From: JAZKFT01 sp040386335
GTDB taxonomy: Bacteria > Bacteroidota > Bacteroidia > Chitinophagales > Chitinophagaceae
Length of the DNA: 64,000 nt
Assembly (NCBI GenBank): GCA_040386335.1
Contig: JAZKFT010000037.1
Span: 1 to 64,000, forward strand
Reading direction: 5' to 3'
Shown: one piece after another, positions 16,603-24,945 of the stretch
How the letters are laid out: every line of letters starts with the position of its first letter
How positions within the stretch are numbered: position 1 is the first letter of the stretch
Made by a program: the position numbers and the translations under genes
Notes under the pieces: model-generated
The model's input: the letters and a program-made list of their open reading frames with translations, nothing else
The model's database searches: none
Told to the model about the DNA's origin: nothing

Positions 16603-17931
16603 TTGGCAAAATCGTCTGTTTTATTGCTTTCGTCACGTTGGTTTTTTGCGTTGGGGGGATTGGTTATTTTGTTTATCGTCTGGTATTTTTTAGACCTGCC
16701 CATCCTGCTACCTGAAGTGCTGGTGGGTTCTTTTTTTATCATCAGCCTGGCAGATATCCTTTTTTTATCCATGGGAAAAAGCCCTGCAGCGGTAAGATCC
16801 ATGACCGACCGATTTAGTAACAGCGACTGGAATCCGGTTCATCTAACCGTCACCAATCATTTTCGTTTTCCCGTAACCATCCATGTGATCGACGAATTGC
16901 CCGTGCAATTCCAGGTACGCGACCAACAGCAAACCCTTCGACTGAAGGGGGGCGAAAGACGGGATATATGTTATAAACTCAAGCCCGTAGAAAGGGGGGA
17001 ATATGAATTTGGAAACATCATTTTGTTGGTAAAATCCGGGCTGGGGCTGGTGGTAAAAAAAATACGTTCAGGCGAAGAAGAGACGGTGGCCGTGTACCCA
17101 TCGTATGTGCAAATGCGAAAATATGAACTGTTTGCACAAAGCGCTTACAGCAATGAATTTGGCAGCAAGCGAATCCGCAAGATCGGCCACAGCATGGAGT
17201 TTGAGCAGATAAAAGAATATGTGACCGGTGATGATGTACGCACCATTAACTGGAAAGCAACTGCCCGCCGTGGCAATATGATGGTGAACCATTACACCGA
17301 TGAACGTAGCCAGCAGGTGTATTGCATCATCGATAAAGGGCGCCTGATGAAAATGCCTTTTGAAAAACTGACACTGCTGGATTATGCCATCAACAGCACA
17401 CTGGTGCTGAGCAATGTATGCCTGCACAAACAGGATAAGATCGGCCTGATCACTTTTTCCAATAAGCTGGGATCGTTGCTGGTGGCGGATAAAAAGCCCA
17501 TACAGCTCGATAATATTTTACAGGTGCTGTACAAACAGCAAACCCAGTTTTTAGAAAGCGACTATGAGAAACTGTACCTGCAGGTTCGAAGCCAGGTAAA
17601 ACAACGCAGCCTGCTGGTGTTGTTCACCAATTTTGAATCGGTAAGCGGGTTAAGAAGACAGCTTCCATATCTCAAAAAAATAGCCCATCATCACCTGTTG
17701 CTAGTCGTGTTTTTCGAAAACACCGAACTGAAGGCCCTGAGTGAAAGACCCGTCAATAATATCGAAAGCCTTTACACCAAAACCATTGCCGAAAAATTTG
17801 GTTTCGAGAAAAAAATGATCGTAAAGGAACTGGCCAACAACGGCATTCTCAGCATCCTTACATCGCCACAACAGTTAACCATCAACGCCGTAAATAAATA
17901 CCTGGAGTTAAAAGCAAGGCAAGCCATTTAG
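16603..17931 (+). CDS. DUF58 (VWA-like) membrane protein
   Basis: A 442-residue protein with two N-terminal membrane helices (about 10-30 and 36-56), a beta-sandwich periplasmic-like part and the DUF58 motif region (GSKRIRKIGHSMEFEQIKEYVTGDDVRTINWKATARRG, split here as residues near 185-225), followed by a von Willebrand A-like fold with YCIIDKGRLM. DUF58 proteins usually work with a MoxR AAA+ ATPase; none is next to it here. The start is TTG 16603: a stop lies in frame at 16558 and the first ATG comes after the second helix. The TAG stop lies in the first unit of the heptamer array that follows. Confidence 0.85.
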   Translation: MAKSSVLLLSSRWFFALGGLVILFIVWYFLDLPILLPEVLVGSFFIISLADILFLSMGKSPAAVRSMTDRFSNSDWNPVHLTVTNHFRFPVTIHVIDELPVQFQVRDQQQTLRLKGGERRDICYKLKPVERGEYEFGNIILLVKSGLGLVVKKIRSGEEETVAVYPSYVQMRKYELFAQSAYSNEFGSKRIRKIGHSMEFEQIKEYVTGDDVRTINWKATARRGNMMVNHYTDERSQQVYCIIDKGRLMKMPFEKLTLLDYAINSTLVLSNVCLHKQDKIGLITFSNKLGSLLVADKKPIQLDNILQVLYKQQTQFLESDYEKLYLQVRSQVKQRSLLVLFTNFESVSGLRRQLPYLKKIAHHHLLLVVFFENTELKALSERPVNNIESLYTKTIAEKFGFEKKMIVKELANNGILSILTSPQQLTINAVNKYLELKARQAI

Positions 17932-18075
17932 GGTGTAGGGCTTAAGGTGTAGGGTGTAGGGTTGATTGGATTAAAGGATTATGATATCATTTCTCAGGCC
18001 TGTCAACTTTTGTCCCGCCTTATAACTACTTGTTTTCCCTAAACCCTACACCTTAAACCCTAAACCTTCCACCTT
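17928..18075. repeat. Inverted pair of heptamer arrays around a short core
   Basis: The left arm (17928-17962) consists of TTTAGGG, TGTAGGG, CTTAAGG, TGTAGGG, TGTAGGG; the TAG in the first unit is the DUF58 stop codon. The right arm (18037-18075) has the complementary type CCTAAAC, CCTACAC, CTTAAAC, CCTAAAC, CTTCCAC. TTAAGGTGTAGGG at 17942-17954 pairs perfectly with 18044-18056, and pairing extends to about 20 of 22 bases. The core between the arms (about 75 bp) is unique. The units resemble plant-type telomere repeats by chance. Confidence 0.85.
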
Positions 18076-18094
18076 AAAAAAATCGTAGATCCCC

Positions 18095-18781
18095 TTGACA
18101 CAAACCGAATTATTAGAAGGCCGCGTATTGCTGATAGATAAGCCCCTGCATTGGACATCGTTCGACATTATCCGCAAGCTGCGGAACATTTTTCGCATTA
18201 AAAAAATTGGTCATGCCGGTACGCTGGATCCGTTGGCAACCGGGCTGCTGATCGTATGCACGGGTAAGTTTACCAAGAAAATAAACGAGTACATGGGCAT
18301 GGAAAAAGAATACACCGGCACCATTACGCTCGGTGCCGTTACCCCCACCTACGACCTCGAGAGTGATCCTGAGCAACACCAGCCTTTCGAACATATTACA
18401 ATGGAAGAAGTGGAACGTGTTTTCGAAACTTTTACCGGTCCCATCATGCAGTTTCCTCCTGCCCATTCGGCCATAAAAGTGGATGGCAAAAGGCTGTACC
18501 AACTGGCAAGGGAAGGCAAGGAAGTAAAACTCGAGGCCAGGGCCGTAACGATCTACGAATGTGAACTAACCAGGTTTGATTTGCCTGAAATTGATTTTAG
18601 GGTGGTATGTGGCACCGGCACCTATATCCGCAGCCTGGCAAAAGATGTAGGCGAATCACTTGGCTGTGGCGGCTATCTCTCGAAATTAGTACGCACCAGG
18701 ATCGGTGAATTTTTGTTGACCGATGCGCATTCGCCCGAACAAGTGGATGAGGCTTATGTTCGACCTGAAGCTAACTTGTAG
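18095..18781 (+). CDS. truB: tRNA pseudouridine synthase B
   Basis: A 228-residue enzyme that makes pseudouridine 55 in the T loop of tRNAs. It has the N-terminal VLLIDKPLHWTSFD, the catalytic block GHAGTLDPLATG with D45, and YTGTITLG, FPPAHSAIKVDGKRLYQLAREG, and GTYIRSLAKDVG. It lacks a long C-terminal PUA extension, as in many Bacteroidota. TTG 18095 is the only possible start: an in-frame TAG lies at 18086-18088 and the next Met is inside the catalytic domain. The TAG stop runs straight into a heptamer array. Confidence 0.95.
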   Translation: MTQTELLEGRVLLIDKPLHWTSFDIIRKLRNIFRIKKIGHAGTLDPLATGLLIVCTGKFTKKINEYMGMEKEYTGTITLGAVTPTYDLESDPEQHQPFEHITMEEVERVFETFTGPIMQFPPAHSAIKVDGKRLYQLAREGKEVKLEARAVTIYECELTRFDLPEIDFRVVCGTGTYIRSLAKDVGESLGCGGYLSKLVRTRIGEFLLTDAHSPEQVDEAYVRPEANL

Positions 18782-18855
18782 GTCATTAGCCAAAAGGTCA
18801 ATGGTCAATAGGTCAATAGGTCATTGGTCATTAAGTCATTGGTCATTAAGTCATG
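18779..18855. repeat. Degenerate heptamer array (GGTCATT / GGTCAAT type)
   Basis: Units such as GGTCAAT, GGTCATT and AAGTCATT follow one another from the TAG stop codon of truB (18779-18781) to 18855. The same unit type occurs at 59038-59196 and 62861-62890. Confidence 0.8.
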
Positions 18856-18871
18856 CAGGTCAATTGCCATG

Positions 18872-18989
18872 AGAAATATCCTGGACCTTTTTTTGCCAAC
18901 TGCCAACTGCAAAACTGCCAACTGACTTCTAGAAATATCCCGGACCTTTTTTTGCCAACTGCCAACTGCAAAACTGCCAACTGACTTCT
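18872..18989. repeat. 59-bp tandem duplication over the tamL 3' end
   Basis: Two copies (18872-18930 and 18931-18989), differing at one base. Each carries a T7 run and a small array of TGCCAAC heptamers. The second copy contains the last codon and the TAG stop of the minus-strand tamL-like gene (CTA at 18988-18990, shared with the next unit). Confidence 0.9.
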
Positions 18990-21477
18990 AGAACGGATAA
19001 TCAATCCCAAACTGTATCGCGTAATTCTTATTCTCAATATTCCCCAGCTTGTTAGGGGTTTTATATTCAAAGCGCTGCAGCCAGCCATTTCCCGGTCTTA
19101 CAGGATCTTTCATTTTATAGGCAAAATCTAAGCGCACACGTAGGTAACTAAAATCCCAGCGGATACCAAAACCCGCTGCTACGGCCAGGTCACGCAGTAA
19201 ATATTTAAACGCAAAGACTCCATCTTCGGGATGTATCGGGTCCTTGGAAAAGCGATTCCAAACATTACCCATATCTACAAATGCAGCACCTTCCACGGGG
19301 AACCCAATGATCTTACCGATATAAAACCGGTACTCCGCATTTCCTTCCAGGTAAATATCACCCAGGCGGTCTTTAAAACTGGCGGTGTCCTGGGCAATAC
19401 TGTTTCCGAGGCCAAGCTGTCTTAGCCGCCATGCCCGCATACTGTTGGGGCCGCCCGCAATAAACTGCCGGAAGAAAGGCAGCGTTTCATTGCCTGACTG
19501 GTAATTACGGCCGTAGCCTCCTGTAAGTCTGAAAGCCCAATTGTGTTTGCTGAAAAGAATGCGATGTTTTATCTCGGCATCGGCTTTCCAAAAACGGAGC
19601 GTATTTTTTATGATGCTGCCTGTAATCAAACCTGATTCTTCACCATTGACACGAACATAGGTGCTTTGGTTGGGCCTTTTGCGCCACGCAAATTCTCTTT
19701 GCCAGCCAACTGATACACCCAGGACCAGCCCCTGGTTAAAGGAGTAAGACAGGTTTTGATTCTGTTTGATCAGTTGTAACAGACTGTCGGATTTTTTTAG
19801 GTTGACAAATTCCACATTCGGAATTTTTACCGTCCAGATATTATTTTTTTTCTTCCACTCGTAACCCAGTGCGATATTGAGATTGGTAAGCGTGTAAAAA
19901 TTATTACGGTCGTTATAACCACCACCTATATTCAAAAAGGTACGGGCAGCATCCGTTCTTTTAACGAACCACCTGAATGGCGGCCATAGTCGTGGGATGG
20001 AAAAGGTAGTACCGCCGGAAAAAAGGAGTGATTGAAAAATACTATTACCAATACCCGAATTTTTTCCGCTGATTTCCACACCGGCCCGCAGGTTGGTATT
20101 GTTTTGAATGGCGCTGCGGGCAAAATTCCTGTTAAGTAAATTGCCTACCAGTGAAATGCCAAAGAACGAACCTGTAAGTACGTCCACCGCATTGCGGCCA
20201 ATATTTTGGCTGCCTTCAATATCACCCTTGATACTGTATTTTTTAGCAGGAGTAAGAAAAAGATTGATATCAACTTTTGGGACGGTATCAATGCTATCGA
20301 TATAGGTGCTGGCTTTTACATCCACCTGCTGCCAGCTTCCAGCCTGGCTGTATGCATTTACAGTTTTAAAATAGGTTTCTTCACTGTACAGGCTATCTGG
20401 CCGCATGGTATTAAAGCGGCGAACAGTGCGGTTGGTAAAAAGGCCTTGTTTGTACCTGATCCTGATATTTGAATTAACAGGAGGGGATTGACCAAAACTG
20501 CCAATGACTTCCCCGATGCTCACTTTCTTTTTGAGGGAATCGTAGGTTCGGGTAACGTATGCAGTGGTCAGGCTGGAGTCGGCCATCAGCTGGTCCTTAT
20601 CCTCGTCAATCCGTGCCTCAGGATAGATAATAATTTTACCCAGTTTGTATTTCAAAAACGCGGTGGTATCAGCACCCGGTCGCTGTATAATGCGAAAATC
20701 GACCGTTGGGTTTCTCCTTCTTTCCTGTGCCTGCTGGAACACCAAAAACGGGTCTATGTCCAGGTTGATCAGGGCCTCGTTGATGGAATCAAATTCGGCA
20801 GCGAGGCTGGCCCGCGACATTCTAAAATACCCTTTGCTGCGATAAATGGAAACCAGCCTGTCCAGTTCCTGGCCCACCACTTGTTTGGAATAGCCTTCCC
20901 CCTTTTTCATCAGTGCCTTATCTCTTGTCTCAAGGGCCAGTGCCTCCAGTTCCGGCACTTTAAGATCGTATGCAATAGAATCGAATTTGAGTTGTATACC
21001 AGCATCTACCTCAAATGCAATAGAAGTGCGTACGCCAGGCACTTTTTTACTGGTGTGAAAATTGAAAATCCACCATTTAAAGAACCTAGGTTTCTTCACC
21101 ATCACTGAATCATACTTCACTTTCACGGTATCGAAAGTGGCTCCATAAAATCCGAGGGAGTTCAGATAGTTTTTGAGAAAAGCTTTACTACGGTCTATAT
21201 TGGCCGAATCGAAGACCGGTGGATTTATTTGCCTGGCAAATCCGAGTACTGACTTGGTCTGGATTTTCAGGCTATCATCCAGGTAGTTGATCATTTGTTC
21301 CTCCATATCCTTTCTCACCTCTTTGCTCACCGGGGCCTTAATGCTTACAGTGCTTTTATGTACAAAAGGCTTCCCTTCCGGGTAAAGTGTGGGAGAACAG
21401 GACGTAAAGCCCCAAAAGAGAAATGGAAAAATCCACCAATACTTAGTCCAATCTTTGATATTTGTATGTTCAATCAT
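18988..21477 (-). CDS. tamL: TamL-type BamA/TamA-family outer-membrane lipoprotein
   Basis: An 829-residue Omp85-family protein. The N-terminus has a signal segment ending in a lipobox (FWGFTSCSP, Cys27), which separates TamL of Bacteroidota from the non-lipidated TamA. Then come POTRA-like repeats (about 45-390) and a C-terminal 16-strand barrel with the family motif FRQFIAGGPNSMRAWRLRQLG and QFIAGG. It ends in IDYPF, with the terminal Phe usual in barrels. TamL works with TamB in outer-membrane assembly; no tamB is in view. The ATG at 21477 lies only 8 bp from the divergent ATG of the SpoU gene. A full -7 match (TATATTTG, minus, 21513-21506) lies inside that gene. Confidence 0.85.
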   Translation of the reverse strand: MIEHTNIKDWTKYWWIFPFLFWGFTSCSPTLYPEGKPFVHKSTVSIKAPVSKEVRKDMEEQMINYLDDSLKIQTKSVLGFARQINPPVFDSANIDRSKAFLKNYLNSLGFYGATFDTVKVKYDSVMVKKPRFFKWWIFNFHTSKKVPGVRTSIAFEVDAGIQLKFDSIAYDLKVPELEALALETRDKALMKKGEGYSKQVVGQELDRLVSIYRSKGYFRMSRASLAAEFDSINEALINLDIDPFLVFQQAQERRRNPTVDFRIIQRPGADTTAFLKYKLGKIIIYPEARIDEDKDQLMADSSLTTAYVTRTYDSLKKKVSIGEVIGSFGQSPPVNSNIRIRYKQGLFTNRTVRRFNTMRPDSLYSEETYFKTVNAYSQAGSWQQVDVKASTYIDSIDTVPKVDINLFLTPAKKYSIKGDIEGSQNIGRNAVDVLTGSFFGISLVGNLLNRNFARSAIQNNTNLRAGVEISGKNSGIGNSIFQSLLFSGGTTFSIPRLWPPFRWFVKRTDAARTFLNIGGGYNDRNNFYTLTNLNIALGYEWKKKNNIWTVKIPNVEFVNLKKSDSLLQLIKQNQNLSYSFNQGLVLGVSVGWQREFAWRKRPNQSTYVRVNGEESGLITGSIIKNTLRFWKADAEIKHRILFSKHNWAFRLTGGYGRNYQSGNETLPFFRQFIAGGPNSMRAWRLRQLGLGNSIAQDTASFKDRLGDIYLEGNAEYRFYIGKIIGFPVEGAAFVDMGNVWNRFSKDPIHPEDGVFAFKYLLRDLAVAAGFGIRWDFSYLRVRLDFAYKMKDPVRPGNGWLQRFEYKTPNKLGNIENKNYAIQFGIDYPF

Positions 21478-21513
21478 TCCTTTCTATGCTTCCTAAAAAT
21501 GAGCTCAAATATA
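21457..21513. promoter_or_regulatory. Interlocked divergent promoter elements, tamL and SpoU gene
   Basis: TATATTTG on the minus strand (21513-21506) is a full TAnnTTTG match for tamL and lies within the first codons of the SpoU gene. GATATTTG on the plus strand (21457-21464), one mismatch, could serve the SpoU gene from within the first codons of tamL. Neither has a good -33 at 19 bp. Confidence 0.35.
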
Positions 21514-22247
21514 TCCAAAGTTTAAGCCAGAAAAAATCAAGGACAGAATATGGGCAATTCGTTGCAGAAGGCACGAAGCTGGTCAGCGAATTATTAACAA
21601 GAAAGCCAGGTTGGGTTGCAAAATTGTATGGCACCAGCGATTGGTGGAATAGCCAGACTTTACAGGCAAGAAATAAATTTCAACGGCAGTTTGTCGAAGT
21701 GGCGCCTTTTGAACTGGAAAAGATATCAAACCTGCAAACACCACAGGATGTATTGGCTGTGGTTCAAATGCCTTCGCTACAATTTCAAAATGCTGATAGC
21801 GTATCCGGTGAGGGGGAGTGGCTGCTGGTTTTGGATGGCATCCAGGATCCCGGGAATATGGGCACCATCATCCGCACCGCGCATTGGTTTGGTGTAAAGC
21901 AGGTAATCTGCAGCCCAGATTGTGCTGATGTGTTTCAACCAAAAACTGTCCAGGCTAGTATGGGGAGCATTTTTGATGTGGCCGTTTATTATGAAGACAT
22001 GATTGATTTCTTCACGGCGAACCAAATGCCGGTTTACGGTGCGTTGCTTAAGGGAGCGTCTCTCAACAACATCCAACCGGATACTAAAGGTGTTATTGTG
22101 ATTGGGAATGAAGGCCGTGGTATCCGGCACGACCTCATTCCGTTTATTGATCATCCTGTAACGATACCAGGTATAGGCGATGCTGAGAGTTTAAATGCCG
22201 GTATTGCTGCTGGTATATTGCTGTATAGTTTTACGAAAAAGGTATAA
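21486..22247 (+). CDS. SpoU/TrmH-family RNA 2'-O-methyltransferase
   Basis: A 253-residue enzyme with the SpoU substrate-binding N-terminal part (SQKKSRTEYGQFVAEGTKLVSELL) and the knotted SPOUT domain with its three motifs: LDGIQDPGNMGTIIRTA near 113-129, VIVIGNEGRGI near 200-210 and IPGIGDAESLNAGIAAGILL near 222-241. It methylates tRNA or rRNA riboses; the exact target is not readable. I start at ATG 21486 (MLPKNELKYI), as in homologues; an earlier ATG at 21462 would overlap tamL. The pairing with a divergent tamL-like gene is common in the phylum. Confidence 0.9.
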   Translation: MLPKNELKYIQSLSQKKSRTEYGQFVAEGTKLVSELLTRKPGWVAKLYGTSDWWNSQTLQARNKFQRQFVEVAPFELEKISNLQTPQDVLAVVQMPSLQFQNADSVSGEGEWLLVLDGIQDPGNMGTIIRTAHWFGVKQVICSPDCADVFQPKTVQASMGSIFDVAVYYEDMIDFFTANQMPVYGALLKGASLNNIQPDTKGVIVIGNEGRGIRHDLIPFIDHPVTIPGIGDAESLNAGIAAGILLYSFTKKV

Positions 22248-22274
22248 AACCGTTCAAAAGCACCAGCCTGCTTT

Positions 22275-23732
22275 TCACTCGATTGTTCCAAGACTTACTT
22301 TACCATTAAAACCACTGGAACCGGGCGTTCCGATAATAAAACCGGTTTCATCCAATGCGCAGGAAAAACCAAAAACGGAATAGTAAAATCCATCCGGTTC
22401 AATGACCCTTTTTGCCAATCCGTAGCTGCCATCGGTCCTTCTTTTAAGTATAAAACATGCTCCCGCGCTGATCATTCCGTTCACTTGTTCGTACGGACTG
22501 TTTACCATAAGATATCCGTTGGATAAACTCACATTGGCGCCAAACAGGCGGTAGGTGTCGCCCATGTTCTGCGATGGAGATAAAATATCACCCATATTGG
22601 CGATAGGTGCCCAGGTAATACCGGAGCGTGAATACATTTGAACGACACCATAGTTATCTGAGTAATCATATGGGCCGCCTATGGCAACTTCATCCTGGTA
22701 AATGCTTACAGAAGCGCCAAAGCGTCTGCCGGTCTTTTGTTGGATGCCCTGTATTTTTGTTTGCTGCGACCATAGTCCATAATTTCTGCTGAATATATAA
22801 GCCGCGCCCGCATTAAAAATGCTATTTGGGTAGCCCACAGAAGGTGCACCCACTACAATATAGTCGCCATAAACATCTACACTTGTTCCAAAAAAATCGC
22901 CAATAGTACCATCATTGGAAATTAATTTGCTTTGAAAGTTCCAGTTAAGACCGTTACGGTAATAAGCGTAAGCAGCACCCTGCTGTATATTGGTGCCCAC
23001 TTTGGATCCGTATGCACCTACTACCGCTGTATTGCCATTGATAGCAACACTACACCCATAATAAACCGCATTGTTATTATCTGTTAACTTAGCCCGTTGT
23101 ATCCAGTCGTTGCCAACCAACTCATACACATATGCCGCCCCCTGGGTAATGTTAACCGGGCCGGGAGCAGTTTTCGCTCCAATGATAATATAGTTGCCAC
23201 TAATATCCACCGAGTACCCAAAACTTGAATTACTGGTGCCATCAGCAGCTGTAAGTTCGGCCTGCTGCAGCCATACGCCATTCACCCTTTTTAAAACCTG
23301 TGCACTTCCCTGGTTATGGTTGTTGCCAACGGAATCGCTAATGGACCCCACCACCGCATAGTCGCCATCTATTGCAACGGCATGTCCGTAGCTGGCCTGG
23401 CTGATGACCGTTGTAGTTTGTACATTGTTGATCATTAAGCCCGATTTATTTTCTACGGAAAGGGGTAACCAGAAGTTGCCGTCGTACATATAAAGACGGT
23501 GTTTGTCTGTATCGTATACCAGCAGACCCACATCGTTGCTGCCACTCACTTCCATGGTATTTCTTTGTGCAGTTGTCATACGGGGCAGGAGCATGCCTTT
23601 CGAATTGCTCTGGACATCGAGCATGGAATTGCTATTGGCTTTGGCGCCGTTTCCATTAATGGCCACCTGCGCCTGTAGGGTCATAAAAAACAGGCAATTT
23701 GCAATGCCCAGGGAAAGTATCTTCTTTGTCAT
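22275..23732 (-). CDS. Secreted FG-GAP-like repeat protein
   Basis: A 485-residue exported protein. After a signal peptide (1-21, MTKKILSLGIANCLFFM) comes the module AINGNGAKANSNSMLDVQSNSKG and GLLVYDTDKHRLYMYDGNFWLPL common in Bacteroidota surface proteins. Then about seven repeats follow (110-480), each with a DGDYAVVGS or GNYIIIGAK strand, an AAYVY or AQVLKR strand and a GYSVDI turn, the pattern of FG-GAP propeller blades as in integrin alpha. No T9SS sorting domain is seen. I start at ATG 23732; a start 66 bases earlier would precede the signal peptide. Role unknown, possibly adhesion. Confidence 0.75.
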   Translation of the reverse strand: MTKKILSLGIANCLFFMTLQAQVAINGNGAKANSNSMLDVQSNSKGMLLPRMTTAQRNTMEVSGSNDVGLLVYDTDKHRLYMYDGNFWLPLSVENKSGLMINNVQTTTVISQASYGHAVAIDGDYAVVGSISDSVGNNHNQGSAQVLKRVNGVWLQQAELTAADGTSNSSFGYSVDISGNYIIIGAKTAPGPVNITQGAAYVYELVGNDWIQRAKLTDNNNAVYYGCSVAINGNTAVVGAYGSKVGTNIQQGAAYAYYRNGLNWNFQSKLISNDGTIGDFFGTSVDVYGDYIVVGAPSVGYPNSIFNAGAAYIFSRNYGLWSQQTKIQGIQQKTGRRFGASVSIYQDEVAIGGPYDYSDNYGVVQMYSRSGITWAPIANMGDILSPSQNMGDTYRLFGANVSLSNGYLMVNSPYEQVNGMISAGACFILKRRTDGSYGLAKRVIEPDGFYYSVFGFSCALDETGFIIGTPGSSGFNGKVSLGTIE

Positions 23733-23984
23733 GATAAACATTTTTTGTGTGAAGGATATACAAATAAACCAACGCACCATGCGACAAGGCAAATGCAATG
23801 AATAAGCGGAAAACTTCAGTTACCTATCGGGAAAGATTGTCCGCTAATTGCGGTTTAATAGTGAAATAGTGGGGCGAATGACAGGCATTTGGGTTTAAAA
23901 TGCCTCTGTTCAATAATTTTTACGCCCAAAATCCTTGCCAGTAAAGGCTTTCCACCCGGTTGTTGAAATGATACCGATAATTTT

Positions 23985-24015
23985 TTTGGATAAATAGTTC
24001 ATGCCCTTACATTTG
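23985..24015 (+). promoter_or_regulatory. Promoter of tRNA-Ser
   Basis: TTTG at 23985-23988, a 19-bp spacer and TACATTTG at 24008-24015 match the Bacteroidota promoter consensus at every defined position. The mature tRNA begins at 24020, so transcription should start within a few bases of the mature 5' end. I see nothing else in 23733-23984. Confidence 0.8.
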
Positions 24016-24019
24016 CGCC

Positions 24020-24104
24020 GGAGAGTTGGCAGAGCGGTCGATTGCGGCAGTCTTGAAAACTGTTGAGGTGAAAGCCTCCTGGGGTTCGAATCCCTAACTC
24101 TCCG
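24020..24104 (+). tRNA. tRNA-Ser (anticodon UGA)
   Basis: An 85-nt class II tRNA. Acceptor stem GGAGAGT (24020-24026) pairs with ACTCTCC (24097-24103); discriminator G 24104. The anticodon loop CTTGAAA (24052-24058) holds TGA at 24054-24056. A long variable arm (TTGAGGTGAAAGCCTCC) identifies serine. GGTTCGAATCC is the T arm. CCA is not encoded. Confidence 0.97.
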
Positions 24105-24110
24105 CACCTC

Positions 24111-24152
24111 AAAACCTGGAATATAGCAGTGGCTAATGTTCCAGGTTTTTTT
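24111..24152 (+). terminator. Intrinsic terminator of tRNA-Ser
   Basis: AAAACCTGGAA (24111-24121) pairs perfectly with 24139-24149 around a 17-nt loop, and a run of seven T ends it. Confidence 0.85.
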
Positions 24153-24223
24153 GTTGTTAGGGGAGCAAAATGGGGGGCATTATTAAACTTTGGACGGCTA
24201 CGTTAACTACATTTTCGATAGTA

Positions 24224-24739
24224 TTATTCGAAAACTTCTTCCCTGGTGAATCCTTTGCCCCATCCGTCTTCGGTAAAACTGAACTTAAGAAATAAAGATC
24301 CCTGGGGCAGTTGTATCCCATTTGTGGCCATTACATTCATGATTTTCTGCAATTCTTCAAGTGTTTTTGGGGAATTATCTACTATTTGACCGTACATTTC
24401 TACTGTGCCTAACCAAAACAGAAGGTCAGTTAATTCCTGAATCAAATTATCGGAATTGAAGTATAATTTTTTCAGAATCCCGTATTCACTTCGAGTCAAT
24501 TTCTCAAATCCTTTCTCACTAAAACTAAGGTCTTCTAAAATTGAGGATGCCTTATATTCAGCGAAGGAGTATAACCATTCGTCTATATATTCAATTTCCG
24601 TGAAACTCCATAGTTCACGCAATATCATTTGCCAGTCTTCAACATCATAATCAAAGTGCTTTAGGGCATTCTCAAAGCAAATAATACCAAATGCCATTCT
24701 TCCCCTAATAGATACATTCCTAAATTCATTACTATGCAT
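24224..24739 (-). CDS. Hypothetical protein, immunity-protein-like composition
   Basis: A 171-residue acidic, Trp- and Glu-rich soluble protein (MAFGIICFENALKHFDYD, WQMILRELWSFTE, DEWLYSFAEY, LTDLLFWLGTVEMYG). The size, acidity and pattern resemble polymorphic-toxin immunity proteins, but I cannot name a family. By eye it is more AT-rich than its neighbours. It sits alone just after a tRNA gene, with no toxin gene nearby, so it could be an acquired orphan. A TTG at 24760 would add seven residues; I prefer the ATG at 24739. Confidence 0.6.
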   Translation of the reverse strand: MHSNEFRNVSIRGRMAFGIICFENALKHFDYDVEDWQMILRELWSFTEIEYIDEWLYSFAEYKASSILEDLSFSEKGFEKLTRSEYGILKKLYFNSDNLIQELTDLLFWLGTVEMYGQIVDNSPKTLEELQKIMNVMATNGIQLPQGSLFLKFSFTEDGWGKGFTREEVFE

Positions 24740-24803
24740 AGTTTTTTGTTGATTTGACAATGGTATCCTGAAAGCCCATATAATCGTATGATAGGCACAA
24801 TAG

Positions 24804-24823
24804 GTGCACGGCTCCTGGCGGTG
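24804..24823. repeat. Imperfect GC-rich hairpin
   Basis: GCACGGC, a TCCT loop and GGCGGTGC form an imperfect stem between the hypothetical gene and the CE4 gene. It might end the long xylan transcript, but it lies 120-140 bases past the CE4 stop and no T tract follows on the minus strand. Nothing else is seen in 24761-24945. Confidence 0.3.
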
Positions 24824-24945
24824 CCGGTTTGTTACTTCACTTTCACACGCAACAAGGCAGCTAAAGGAAAAGGAGCAACAGATATGCTATCCCGATAACG
24901 AACGGGAGGTTCTGGAAGTAAGTCGCTGTGAGCGTTTCGCGGGAA

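Noticed and set aside
17928..18075. Telomere-like TTTAGGG / CCCTAAA units
   Set aside because: Likeness to plant telomere repeats is by chance; the units are few, degenerate and internal to a bacterial gene neighbourhood.
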